Origin: Pararoseomonas baculiformis
GTDB lineage: Bacteria > Pseudomonadota > Alphaproteobacteria > Acetobacterales > Acetobacteraceae
Direction of reading: 5' to 3'
Length of the DNA: 64,000 nt
Assembly: GCF_017813395.1 (NCBI RefSeq)
Contig: NZ_JAGIZB010000011.1
Span: forward strand, 1-64,000
How positions within the stretch are numbered: position 1 is the first letter of the stretch; every line of letters begins with the position of its first letter. The notes under the pieces are model-generated. The model searched no databases, was not told the DNA's origin, and saw only the letters and a list, made by a program, of their open reading frames with translations. Shown piece by piece: positions 25,773 to 34,248 of this stretch. The position numbers were made by a program, and so were the translations under genes.

Positions 25773-26141
25773 ATGCACCGCCGCTACCTTCCCGTGCTTG
25801 CCGCCGCCCTGGCGGTAGGGGCCCCCGCCCTGGCCCATGCCCAGAGCCGGCTAGACTTCACCCTGATGAACCGGACGGGCTACGAGATCAACGAGGTCTA
25901 TCTCGGACCGACCAGCTCCTCCTCCTGGGGGAATGATGTCATGGGGCAGGATACCCTGCCCAATGGCCGCTCGGTGGACATCCAGTTCAACCGCCGCGCC
26001 TCCACCTGCAACTGGGACATGAAGGTGGTCTATGCGGATGGGGACGAGTCCGAGTGGCGGAACTTCGACCTCTGCAGCATCTCGAAGATCACCCTCTACT
26101 GGAACCGGCAGAACGGCACGACCCGCGCCGTGACCGAGTAG
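25773..26141 (+). CDS. small secreted protein of unknown function
   Basis: A 122-residue protein. ATG 25773 follows a GGAG site. A typical signal peptide (RRYLPVLAAALAVGAPALAHA, cleaved near AHA-QS) leads to a mature domain of about 97 residues rich in beta-prone and aromatic residues (FTLMNRTGYEINEVYLGP, NWDMKVVYADGDESEW, LCSISKITLYWNR). Two cysteines could form a disulfide. Similar short secreted proteins are common in alphaproteobacteria, but I know no function. Between the Zur stop and this start lie 109 bp in which no clear terminator is seen. Confidence 0.75.
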   Translation: MHRRYLPVLAAALAVGAPALAHAQSRLDFTLMNRTGYEINEVYLGPTSSSSWGNDVMGQDTLPNGRSVDIQFNRRASTCNWDMKVVYADGDESEWRNFDLCSISKITLYWNRQNGTTRAVTE

Positions 26142-26152
26142 TAGGCCCCCGG

Positions 26153-26178
26153 GGCGGCGCGCCTGCGCCGCCTCCTTG
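26153..26178 (+). terminator. hairpin after secreted protein gene
   Basis: An 8-bp stem, GGCGGCGC (26153-26160) and GCGCCGCC (26165-26172), loop GCCT, then TCCTTG. The T-tract is short, so strength is doubtful. Confidence 0.5.
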
Positions 26179-26292
26179 CCGCGAGCCCTTGCTGCGGGAG
26201 ATTTCCAGGGCTTCCCATTCGCGCGACACTTCCCATCCCGGGGACGGGACGTAGATGCTGCCGCGGCAGCGGCGCAGAGGGAGCAAACCGTC

Positions 26293-27207
26293 ATGATGGC
26301 AACTCGCCGAACCGCGCTCGCGGCCCTTGGGGCAGGGCTTGCCGCCACGGCCGGGCGGGCTGCCCTGGCGCAGGCCTCGCCCCTCCTCCCCAAGCCCATC
26401 CCCTCATCCGGGGAGATGATCCCGGTGGTCGGGCTGGGCTCCGCCCGCCGCTATGAGGAGGCGAGCACGGAGGAGGACCGGGCACCGCTGCGCGAGACCT
26501 TCCGCCGGTTCCATGCCCTGGGCGGCACCGTGCTGGACACCGCGCCCTCCTATGGCAACGCCGAATCGATCATGGGCGGGCTGATGGAGGATCTGGGCAT
26601 CCGGCGGGACCTGTTCGTCTGCACCAAGGTGGGCGCGGACACTAAGGAGACGGGGCGCGCGCAGATCGAGCAGTCCTTCCGCAACCTGCGGACCGACCGG
26701 ATCGACCTCCTGGCCGTGCACAACCTGCGCGACATCTCCAACCAGCTCGCCACGCTGCGGGAGCTCAAGGCGGCGGGGCGGATCCGCTATGTCGGCGCCA
26801 CCACCTCCTTCGACCGGCAATACGAGGCCTTCGAGGCCATGATGCGGCGCGAGACGCTGGACGCCATCCAGATCGACTACGCGCTGGACAACCGCAACGC
26901 GGCCGAGCGGATCATCCCGCTGGCGCGGGAACGCGGCATGGCGGTGTTCATCAACCTGCCCTTCGGGCGGGGCAGCGTGTTCCGCGCCACGCAGGGCAAG
27001 CCCCTGCCGGACTGGGCGGCCGAGATCGACTGCACGAGCTGGGCGCAGGTGATGCTGAAATACCTGGTCAGCCACGAGGCGGTGACCTGCGCCGTACCGG
27101 GAATGGCGCAGGCGCGCTACGTGGACGACAACCTGAAGGCCGCCCAGGGCCGCATGCCCGACGCGGCGCTGCGCCGCCGGATGGAGCAGTTCATCGATGC
27201 GCTCTGA
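26293..27207 (+). CDS. exported aldo/keto reductase
   Basis: A 304-residue aldo/keto reductase with a Tat-like leader (MATRRTALAALGAGLAATAGRAALA). ATG 26293 or 26296 fits a GGGAG site. The AKR tetrad is visible in part: Asp in GGTVLDTAPSYGNAE (with Tyr of SYG), Lys in FVCTKVGAD and His in LLAVHNLRD. The NADP-binding end is shortened compared with classical AKRs, although VPGMAQARYVDDNLKAA keeps the general form. Export across the membrane is unusual for an NADPH enzyme and is seen in some proteobacterial Tat-AKRs. The downstream transporter gene overlaps its 3' end by 11 nt. Confidence 0.85.
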   Translation: MMATRRTALAALGAGLAATAGRAALAQASPLLPKPIPSSGEMIPVVGLGSARRYEEASTEEDRAPLRETFRRFHALGGTVLDTAPSYGNAESIMGGLMEDLGIRRDLFVCTKVGADTKETGRAQIEQSFRNLRTDRIDLLAVHNLRDISNQLATLRELKAAGRIRYVGATTSFDRQYEAFEAMMRRETLDAIQIDYALDNRNAAERIIPLARERGMAVFINLPFGRGSVFRATQGKPLPDWAAEIDCTSWAQVMLKYLVSHEAVTCAVPGMAQARYVDDNLKAAQGRMPDAALRRRMEQFIDAL

Positions 27208-28546
27208 CGCCGCGGGGGCGGAGGGCGGATGGGCTTACCGGGCGCTGCGGCGGATCATCGATATCCGCCCGGCCGAGGTGCAGGCGTTGGCCTGGTCCTG
27301 GCTCTATGTCTTCGCGCTCTTCCTGGCCTATTTCGTGCTCCGGCCCATCCGGGATGAGCTCGGCGTGGCGGGCGGGGTGCGGAACCTGCCCTGGCTCTTC
27401 ACCGGCACGCTCCTGGCCATGCTCGCCGCCAACCCGCTTTTCGCCTATGCGGTGCGGCGCTGGCCGCGGGAAAAGTTCGTCGCGATCGCCTACCGGTTCT
27501 TCATGCTGAACCTGCTGGTGTTCATGCTCCTGCTGATGCTCGCCGGGCCGGAGCAGCATGTCTGGATCGGGCGTGCTTTCTTCATCTGGGTTTCGGTCTT
27601 CAACCTCTTCGTCGTCTCGGTCTTCTGGTCCTTCGTCGTGGACGTGTTCGATGCGGAGCAGGGCAAGCGCCTCTTCGGGTTCCTTGCCGCCGGGGCCACG
27701 CTGGGTGGCCTCGCGGGGTCCAGCCTCACCTCGGGGCTGGTGGAGCGGATCGGGCAGAACTGGCTCCTTCTTGCCTCCATCGTGCTGCTGGAGGTGGCGG
27801 TCTTTGCCTCGGGCCGCCTGTCCCGGATCAGCGATGCCTTCCGGCGGCCGGTCCAGGGGGCCGATCCGCATCGCGCGCTGGGCGGGGGTATCTTTGCCGG
27901 CATGACCCACACGTTCCGATCCCCCTATCTGCTGGGGATCGCCTTCTTCATGCTGTTCTACTCCGTCACCTCCACCTTCCTCTACGTGCAGCAGCTCTCT
28001 ATTGCGGAGGCGGCATTTCCCAGCCGGGCCGCGCGCACGGCTTTCTTCGCCGACATCGATTTCTGGGTGAACCTCCTCACCCTGTTCGTGCAGATCTTCC
28101 TCACGGGGCGCCTGATGAACTGGCTCGGCGTGGCGCTGACGCTGTGCGCCCTGCCGCTGTTCAGCGTGCTGGGCTTCGCGGCGCTCGCGGCCTCGCCGGG
28201 CGTCGGGGTCTTCGTCGTGGTGCAGGTGGCGCGGCGCGTCAGCAACTTCGCCCTGGCCCGCCCGACCCGGGAGGTGCTGTTCACCTCGGTCCCGAGAGAG
28301 GACCGCTACAAGGCAAAGAACTTCATCGACACCGTGGTGTATCGCGGCGGGGACCAGGTGGCCGTCTGGTCCCATGCGGGGCTGCTGGCCCTGGGGATGG
28401 GCATGACCGGCATCGCGGTGGTGGCCGTGCCGCTCTCGGTGGCCTGGCTGGCGCTCAGCTTCTGGCTCGGGCGCAGGCAGGAGCGGGCCGTGGCGCTGGC
28501 CGAGCCGCCCGCGGTGCGGGATCAAGCGGCCGTGGTGCCATCCTGA
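27197..28546 (+). CDS. nucleotide-exchange-type (TLC/NTP-NDP) MFS transporter
   Basis: A 449-residue protein with about 12 helices. The N-terminal YFVLRPIRDELGVAGGVRNLPWLF and RPTREVLFTSVPREDRYKAKNFIDTVVYRGGDQV are the signature blocks of the ATP/ADP-antiporter-like family found in free-living bacteria. In obligate intracellular bacteria relatives exchange ATP for ADP; in free-living ones the substrate is unknown. It overlaps the aldo/keto reductase stop by 11 nt, so the two are probably co-translated. Confidence 0.8.
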   Translation: MRSDAAGAEGGWAYRALRRIIDIRPAEVQALAWSWLYVFALFLAYFVLRPIRDELGVAGGVRNLPWLFTGTLLAMLAANPLFAYAVRRWPREKFVAIAYRFFMLNLLVFMLLLMLAGPEQHVWIGRAFFIWVSVFNLFVVSVFWSFVVDVFDAEQGKRLFGFLAAGATLGGLAGSSLTSGLVERIGQNWLLLASIVLLEVAVFASGRLSRISDAFRRPVQGADPHRALGGGIFAGMTHTFRSPYLLGIAFFMLFYSVTSTFLYVQQLSIAEAAFPSRAARTAFFADIDFWVNLLTLFVQIFLTGRLMNWLGVALTLCALPLFSVLGFAALAASPGVGVFVVVQVARRVSNFALARPTREVLFTSVPREDRYKAKNFIDTVVYRGGDQVAVWSHAGLLALGMGMTGIAVVAVPLSVAWLALSFWLGRRQERAVALAEPPAVRDQAAVVPS

Positions 28547-28567
28547 GGGTGGGGCCGGCGTTGCTCC

Positions 28568-30655
28568 ATGGCTGATGGACGGGCCGACTCCGCGCGTCGT
28601 CCCTCCGCGCGCGGACTTCCCGGGCGGCGCCTGCGGCTGCGGACCTATCTGGCGGCCCTGACCCTGGCGGTGCTGGCGCCGGCCCTGGGGCTCGGCATCT
28701 ACACCACCTGGCACATGGCCGGGAACTACCGCCAGGCTTCCGAGGCGCGCCTTCAGGACACGGTGCGCGCGCTTGCCCTGGCGCTGGACGCGGAGATGGA
28801 GAGCCGCATCGCCGCGCTCTCCGCGATCGCGACGAATCCGGATCTGGACCAAGTGGGCGAGGGGGAGGCGGAGAAGTTCCGGCCCCATGCCACGCGCCTT
28901 GCCCAAATCCTCGGCACGCCGGTGATGCTCCTGGACCGCCGCCTCCGCCTCATCCTGCACAGCGCCGTGCCGCCCGGCGAGCCGCTGCCCGCGACGGCCG
29001 CGCCCGCCTATGTCGCGGCGGCCTTCGAGACGGGAAGGCCGGGGGTGAGCGATGTTGTGTACGGCGCGGTGGCGCAGCGGCCCGTGATCGGCGTGGCGGC
29101 CCCCATCATGCGCGAGGGCCGCGCCCAGGCCTTGCTCGCGACCCGCGTGGAGCCGGCGACACTGTCCGCCATCCTGGAGGCGCAGGGGCTTCCGGAGGGT
29201 TCCTTCGCCACGGTGGTGGACCGGGCAGGGATCGTGGCGGCGCGGTCTTCGGGAGCGGCGCGTTTCGTCGGGCACCCCGTTCCCGCCTGGTACCGTCCCG
29301 CCATCCAGGGCCGCGACGGCGGTGTGCTGCGCGGGCCCGGGCTGGAGGGGGAGGAGATGATCTTCTCCTTCGCGCGGCTTTCCGCGGCGCCGGGCTGGAC
29401 GATGGTGCTGGCCGAGCCGATGCGCATGCACCGCGCGCGTTGGCTCTCTCCCCTGCTGGGGCTCATGCTCGGCGGCGGGCTGGCCATGGTGCTGGGCATC
29501 GCTTTCGCCCTCTGGCTCGCCGGGCAGGTGCTGCGGCCGATCCGGCAGCTGCTGAGCCATTCCGGTGCCGTCGCGGCCGGCAGCGGCGGGAGCGCGCCGG
29601 CGGAGACGCCCGGGCTGAGGGTGACCGAGTTCGAGATGCTCCGAGAGGAGGTATCGCGGGCCGAGGAGACATTGCGGGCCAGCGAGCGGCAGCTGCGGCT
29701 CGCGCTGGAGGCATCGCGGCTGGGCCGCTGGGAAATGCTGCCCGGCGGTCCCGGGATGCCCGTGGGCAGGCTATGGCTCGCCGGGCCGGGCGAGGCCGCG
29801 CTGCGGGAGGCGCCCCCCGACAACTGGCTCGACCATGTGCATCCCGACGACCTGGCCCACCTGCTGGAGGCGTTGAATCCCGGGCCCGGCGGGCTGCCGG
29901 GGCGCTGCACCGCCGAGTTCCGCCTGCGGGATGCCGCGGGGGCGTGGCGATGGTTTTCCATGCACGGGGCGGTGGTGGAGCGGGACGAGGCGAGTGGCGC
30001 GCCGCTTCGCCTGGCGGGCGTGTTCCAGAACGTGACGGAGCGCAAGGCGGCGGAGGAGCGGCAGGCGCTGCTGATGCGCGAGGTGGATCATCGCGCCAAG
30101 AACGCCCTGGCGGTGGTGCAGGCGGCCCTTCGCCTCACACGGGCGGAGGATGTGCCCTCCTACATGCGAGCGATCGAGGGGCGGGTGGCGGCGCTGGCGC
30201 GGGCGCAGAGCCTGCTGGCGGCGGAGCATTGGGCCGGTGCCGATCTTCGCAGCCTGCTGGAGGGCGAGCTCGTTCCCTTCATGGCCGAGGCCGCGAGGCG
30301 GGCCGAGCTGAGTGGGCCCGCCGTGTCGCTTCCCGCCCAGATCGCCCAGCCCCTGGCCATGGCCGTGCATGAGCTGGCCACCAATGCCGTGAAGCATGGC
30401 GCGCTCTCCTGCGCGGAGGGACGGATCCTCCTGTCCTGGGAGGTCGGCGGCGGGGCGGAGCGCCGGCTTTCGCTGCGCTGGGAGGAGCGGGGCGGGCCGC
30501 TGGTGGCGGGGCGGCCCGAGCGGCGCGGCTTCGGATCCCGCGTGCTGGAGGCGACCATCCGCACGCAGCTGGGCGGGCGCGTTTCCCTTGCCTGGGAGGC
30601 AGGGGGGCTGGTCTGCGAGATCGAGCTGCCGCTTGTCCCGGCCATGGCGGGCTGA
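28568..30655 (+). CDS. HWE-family sensor histidine kinase, orphan
   Basis: A 695-residue membrane sensor. An N-terminal helix (about residues 24-46) and a second helix (about 298-322) flank a periplasmic sensing domain of dCache type. A PAS-like domain (about 375-490) with a C-terminal VFQNVTERKAAEERQ follows. The kinase part has the H-box MREVDHRAKNALAVVQ (H508), the N-box HELATNAVKHGALS and the WxE signature LRWEERGGP with GFGSRVLE, which place it in the HWE group. No response regulator or HAMP domain is obvious nearby. The ribosome-binding site is weak. HWE kinases in alphaproteobacteria often feed general stress or light responses. Confidence 0.88.
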   Translation: MADGRADSARRPSARGLPGRRLRLRTYLAALTLAVLAPALGLGIYTTWHMAGNYRQASEARLQDTVRALALALDAEMESRIAALSAIATNPDLDQVGEGEAEKFRPHATRLAQILGTPVMLLDRRLRLILHSAVPPGEPLPATAAPAYVAAAFETGRPGVSDVVYGAVAQRPVIGVAAPIMREGRAQALLATRVEPATLSAILEAQGLPEGSFATVVDRAGIVAARSSGAARFVGHPVPAWYRPAIQGRDGGVLRGPGLEGEEMIFSFARLSAAPGWTMVLAEPMRMHRARWLSPLLGLMLGGGLAMVLGIAFALWLAGQVLRPIRQLLSHSGAVAAGSGGSAPAETPGLRVTEFEMLREEVSRAEETLRASERQLRLALEASRLGRWEMLPGGPGMPVGRLWLAGPGEAALREAPPDNWLDHVHPDDLAHLLEALNPGPGGLPGRCTAEFRLRDAAGAWRWFSMHGAVVERDEASGAPLRLAGVFQNVTERKAAEERQALLMREVDHRAKNALAVVQAALRLTRAEDVPSYMRAIEGRVAALARAQSLLAAEHWAGADLRSLLEGELVPFMAEAARRAELSGPAVSLPAQIAQPLAMAVHELATNAVKHGALSCAEGRILLSWEVGGGAERRLSLRWEERGGPLVAGRPERRGFGSRVLEATIRTQLGGRVSLAWEAGGLVCEIELPLVPAMAG

Positions 30656-30658
30656 GAA

Positions 30659-30686
30659 CCGCCCCGGCCCTTGCGGACCGGGGCGG
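30659..30686. terminator. bidirectional hairpin between convergent genes
   Basis: A perfect 9-bp stem, CCGCCCCGG (30659-30667) and CCGGGGCGG (30678-30686), between the kinase stop (30655) and the metC stop (30694). No strong T-tract, so it may depend on Rho. Confidence 0.55.
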
Positions 30687-30693
30687 GGCGGGT

Positions 30694-31887
30694 TCAGCGC
30701 GGCAGGCGGTCCAGCGCCTGGGCGAGGTCGGCGATCAGGTCCTCCGGCTCCTCCAGCCCGATATGCAGGCGGATCGCGGGGCCGCCGAGGGCCGGGTCCT
30801 TCGCCGTGCGGGTGATGGAGGGCGAGGTGGGGAGGGCCAGGCTCTCATAGCCGCCCCAGGAGGCGCCGATGCCGAACAGCGCCAGCGCATCCACCACGGC
30901 CTCCGCGTCCGCATCCGCATAGCGGGGCTGCAGGACCACGCCGAACAGGCTGCAGGTGCCGGCGAAGTCGCGCGCATAGATCGCGTGCTGCGGATGGGAG
31001 GGCAGGGCGGGGTGGAGGAGGCGGAGCACCTCGGGCCGCGTCTCCAGCCAGCGGGCGACGACGAGGCTGTTCTCCGCCTGCTGCTTCAGCCGCACGGGCA
31101 GGGTGCGCAGGCCGCGCAGGCAGAGCCAGCAATCATCGGGGCTGGCGAACTGGCCGAGCTGGCTGGCCGCCCCCTTCACGATGTTCCAGTCCTCGGCGTT
31201 GTTCACGGCCACGCTGCCCAGCAGCACGTCGGAATGGCCGGCCGCGTATTTCGTCAGCGCCTGGATGGAGACATCCACGCCATGGACGAAGGGCTGGAAG
31301 TTATGGAAGCCCCAGGTGTTGTCCATCAGCACCTTGGCGCCCGCCGCATGGGCGGCACGGGCGATGCCGGGGATGTCCTGCACCTCGAAGGTGTGGCTGC
31401 CCGGGCTCTCGGTATAGACGACGCGCGTGTTGGGGCGGATCAGCGCCCGCATCCCGGCCTCGTCCACCAGCGGATCGTAATAGGTGGTCTCGATCCCGAA
31501 GCCGGCCATGAGGCCATCCGCCAGGTTGCGGGCGGGGCCATAGACGCTGTCCGGCATCAGGCAGTGGTCGCCGGCCTTCAGATAGGCGAGCAGCGGGACC
31601 ATGACGGCGGCGAGGCCCGTGCCGACGATGACGGCGCGGGTGCCGCCCTCGATCTCGGCGATCATGTCCTCGAGCATGTGGTGGGTGGGGCCGCCGGCGG
31701 TGCCATAGGTCAGCACCTGCTCATAGCGCTGCTTCGCGGCCGATTTGCGGGATTCACAATCGGGGAAGAGCACGGTGGAGCCGCGATGGACGGGCGGGTT
31801 GACGAAGCCATGGGCCTTCGCCCCCGCGCGCCCGTGATGGGACATGCGGGTGGCGAAGCCCAGTGCCTTGTCGTGACGATCAGCCAT
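30694..31887 (-). CDS. metC: cystathionine beta-lyase
   Basis: A 397-residue PLP enzyme that cleaves cystathionine to homocysteine, pyruvate and ammonia. ATG 31887 shares one base with the sseA stop (TGATG). Motifs are YGTAGGPTHHMLEDMIAEIEGG, the PLP stacking region SVYGPARNLADG, DNTWG and the Schiff-base lysine in IQALTKYAAGHSD. The SWGGYESLALP segment is typical of the cystathionine lyase branch. It ends a four-gene operon (Nudix, alaX, sseA, metC). Cystathionine gamma-lyase activity cannot be excluded. Confidence 0.92.
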   Translation of the reverse strand: MADRHDKALGFATRMSHHGRAGAKAHGFVNPPVHRGSTVLFPDCESRKSAAKQRYEQVLTYGTAGGPTHHMLEDMIAEIEGGTRAVIVGTGLAAVMVPLLAYLKAGDHCLMPDSVYGPARNLADGLMAGFGIETTYYDPLVDEAGMRALIRPNTRVVYTESPGSHTFEVQDIPGIARAAHAAGAKVLMDNTWGFHNFQPFVHGVDVSIQALTKYAAGHSDVLLGSVAVNNAEDWNIVKGAASQLGQFASPDDCWLCLRGLRTLPVRLKQQAENSLVVARWLETRPEVLRLLHPALPSHPQHAIYARDFAGTCSLFGVVLQPRYADADAEAVVDALALFGIGASWGGYESLALPTSPSITRTAKDPALGGPAIRLHIGLEEPEDLIADLAQALDRLPR

Positions 31888-32744
31888 CAGGCCTGTTCCT
31901 TGGTGGTCTTGGGTGTTTCCGGGCGCAGCGCCCATTCGGTCCAGGAGCCGTCATAGACGGAGCCCTCGGGCAGCCCGGCGCGCACAAGGCCAAGCGCCAG
32001 GACGCAGGCGGTGACGCCCGAGCCGCAGGAAAGGATCACCGGGCGTTCCGCATCCACCCCGGCGCGCTCGAACCGCGCGCGCAGGGCATCCGGCGGCAGC
32101 ATGGTGCCGTCGGGCGCCAGGAGGTCGGTGAAGGGGATGTTGGCGGCTCCGGGCATGTGGCCGCTTGGCAGGCCGGGGCGCGGTTCCGGTGCCGTGCCGT
32201 CGAAGCGTCCGGCGGCGCGGGCGTCGAGGATCAGCGCCTCGCCCCCGCCCTGGCGGATGATGCGCTTCATGTCGCCGATGCCGCGGAGCCGGTCCGTACG
32301 GAAATCCGCCACGAAATGCGCGGCGGGCGGGGCCGGCGGTTCGCCGGATTCGACCGGCCGGCCCTCGCGCTGCCATTTCGGCAGGCCGCCATCCAGCACG
32401 AAGGCGGCCTCATGCCCCATGAGCCGCATCAGCCACCAGCCGCGCGCGGCGGCGCGCAGCCCCTGGGCGTGATCGTAGAAGACGACGCGGCTTTCATTCG
32501 AGATGCCGAGGGCGCCGGCGAGCTTCGCGAAGCGCGCGGGCGTCGGGACCATGTGCGGGAGATCGGTGTCCGGGTCCGCGAAGAGATCAATGTCGAAGTA
32601 GCGCGCGCCGGGGATGCGGGCCGCGGCGAAGGCCTCGCGCTTGTTGCCCGTCTCCCCCGGAAGGATGAGGGAGCAGTCCAGCGCCACGAGGTCGGGCTTC
32701 CCCAGCTCCCCCGCCAGCCACTCAGTCGAAACGATGTCGTTCAC
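31887..32744 (-). CDS. sseA: 3-mercaptopyruvate/thiosulfate sulfurtransferase
   Basis: A 285-residue tandem-rhodanese protein. GTG 32744 overlaps the alaX stop by 4 nt. The N-terminal domain has ARIPGARYFDIDLFADPDTDLPHM and the conserved VVFYDHAQGLRAAARGWW; the C-terminal domain holds the catalytic loop SCGSGVTACVLAL. The CGSGVTA loop is typical of 3-mercaptopyruvate sulfurtransferases. Together with metC it suggests cysteine/methionine sulfur handling. The frame is complete. Confidence 0.9.
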   Translation of the reverse strand: MNDIVSTEWLAGELGKPDLVALDCSLILPGETGNKREAFAAARIPGARYFDIDLFADPDTDLPHMVPTPARFAKLAGALGISNESRVVFYDHAQGLRAAARGWWLMRLMGHEAAFVLDGGLPKWQREGRPVESGEPPAPPAAHFVADFRTDRLRGIGDMKRIIRQGGGEALILDARAAGRFDGTAPEPRPGLPSGHMPGAANIPFTDLLAPDGTMLPPDALRARFERAGVDAERPVILSCGSGVTACVLALGLVRAGLPEGSVYDGSWTEWALRPETPKTTKEQA

Positions 32745-33472
32745 GTCGCGTCCTCCGCCAGCACGATATGGATGCGCCGGTTCTGCTTGCCCTTGCTCTC
32801 CATCTTCACGACCTCCACGCGGCCGATCTCGCCGGTGCGGCGCACATGGGTGCCGCCGCAGGGCTGGAGGTCGATGGGTGCCTCCTCCGCTCCGATGCGC
32901 ACCAGCCGGACCTGGCCCGCCCCGCGGGGCGGCTGGACGGAGAGGGTGCGGACGAGGCCGGGATTGGCGTCCAGCTCGGCCTCGGTGATCCAGCGTTCGC
33001 CGATGGGGTGGTCGGCCGCGATCAGCGCGTTCAGCCTTTCGGTCACCCATTCCTTCGTGGGCGGCTCGGGCAGGTCGAAATCCAGGCGGGACTTCTCGGC
33101 GCCGATCTGGTTGCCCGTGGCGTAGATGCCGGGCATGGCGGCGCAGAGCAGGTGGAGGGTGGTGTGCATCCGCATGTGGCGGTGGCGCCGGTTCCAGTCG
33201 AGCCTGGCGGTGACCTTCGCGCCCACGGGCGGGATGGCGGCGCCGGGGCCGGGCACATGCAGGGCGGAGCCGTCCGGCCCCTTCACCGTGTCCGCCACCG
33301 GCATCTCGCCGCCTTCCCAGGCGATGCTGCCGGTATCGCCGGGCTGGCCGCCGGCGCGGGGGTAGAAGACGCTGCGGTCCAGGACGACGCCGGCTTCCGA
33401 GCTTTCCAGCACGATGGCGGCATTGCCCTCGGCGTAGGCATCTTCGCGAAACAGGGCTTGGGTCTGCATCAT
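32741..33472 (-). CDS. alanyl-tRNA editing protein AlaX
   Basis: A 243-residue stand-alone editing domain that removes Ser (or Gly) from mischarged tRNA-Ala. ATG 33472 overlaps the Nudix stop by 4 nt. The N-terminal FYPRAGGQPGDTG and the zinc motifs MHTTLH (HxxxH) and PCGGTHV (CxxxH) are intact. The size is that of the longer AlaX class with an N-terminal glycine-rich barrel part. It sits in a sulfur-amino-acid operon; a link to Cys/Ser misediting is possible but inferred. Confidence 0.92.
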   Translation of the reverse strand: MMQTQALFREDAYAEGNAAIVLESSEAGVVLDRSVFYPRAGGQPGDTGSIAWEGGEMPVADTVKGPDGSALHVPGPGAAIPPVGAKVTARLDWNRRHRHMRMHTTLHLLCAAMPGIYATGNQIGAEKSRLDFDLPEPPTKEWVTERLNALIAADHPIGERWITEAELDANPGLVRTLSVQPPRGAGQVRLVRIGAEEAPIDLQPCGGTHVRRTGEIGRVEVVKMESKGKQNRRIHIVLAEDAT

Positions 33473-34122
33473 CTCGTCCATTCGTCGCGCAACCGCGCGT
33501 GGTTCACCTGCAGCCAGAGCAGGGCAAGGGCTGCGGGCGCGTTGCGGATGCGGTTCTCCGCCACCATGGCGAAGGCCTCGGCCGTGTCCACCACCCGCAC
33601 GACGGTTTCCTCATTCTCGGATGCCAGGCCGCCGGGCCGCGACGGATCTTCGGCGAGCGAGACCTGGGCCAGCTGGAAATGCACGCGCTCATCGGCCGAG
33701 CCCTGCATCAGCAGGAAGACGCCGATCCGCTCCATGCGGGCGCAGTCCAGGCCGGTTTCCTCCCGCAGCTCGCGGCGGGCCGTCTCGGCCGGGTCCTCGC
33801 CGGCCTCGACCAGGCCCGCGGGAAGCTCCGTCATCAGCGGCTCCTCGCCGGCGGCGAGGGCGGGCAGGCGGAACTGCTCGATGAGGGCGATGCGGTCGGT
33901 GACGGGATCCCAGGGCAGGATGACCGTGCCCTGGCCGCGCCGGAGCAGTTCCCAGGTGAGGGGGCCGGAGAGGGTGCCGTCGCGCTTGCGGTAGCGGAAG
34001 CGCACGCGCTGGACCGGAAAGCGCCCGGCCCAGACAACCTCGTCCGCCTCCGGCACGTAGAGGGGATGACTTGGAACCGGCGGGGCATTGGGCGGCCGGG
34101 CCGCGCCGTCTTGCTCTGTCAT
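33469..34122 (-). CDS. Nudix hydrolase, ADP-ribose pyrophosphatase-like
   Basis: A 217-residue Nudix protein. The Nudix box is complete (GLVEAGEDPAETARRELREETGL), preceded by LIEQFRLPALAAGEEPLMTELPAG, which is the pattern of NudF-type ADP-ribose pyrophosphatases. These enzymes split ADP-ribose to AMP and ribose-5-phosphate. It is the first gene of the Nudix-alaX-sseA-metC operon and is divergent from the DMT transporter gene (34249), with 126 bp between the starts. The N-terminal 30 residues are Pro-rich and may be flexible. Confidence 0.9.
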   Translation of the reverse strand: MTEQDGAARPPNAPPVPSHPLYVPEADEVVWAGRFPVQRVRFRYRKRDGTLSGPLTWELLRRGQGTVILPWDPVTDRIALIEQFRLPALAAGEEPLMTELPAGLVEAGEDPAETARRELREETGLDCARMERIGVFLLMQGSADERVHFQLAQVSLAEDPSRPGGLASENEETVVRVVDTAEAFAMVAENRIRNAPAALALLWLQVNHARLRDEWTR

Positions 34123-34248
34123 GGGGGGCGGACGCTACAGCGGAACCGGGGCGGTTGAAATCACCCGGGGCCCGGCGAGGCGCGGCGAGGGTTGCGGCGG
34201 GCGCCGCCGAGGGGAGAATGGCGGGCTCACACGAATCCCAGGCCCTGT

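Noticed and set aside
26258-26269. Palindrome CTGCCGCGGCAG before the aldo/keto reductase
   Set aside because: A single GC-only 12-bp palindrome is too likely by chance here to be called an operator.
27191-29560. 789-codon minus-strand ORF
   Set aside because: It is His/Arg/Gln-rich without family features and lies antisense to the transporter and HWE kinase; long antisense frames are common at this GC content.
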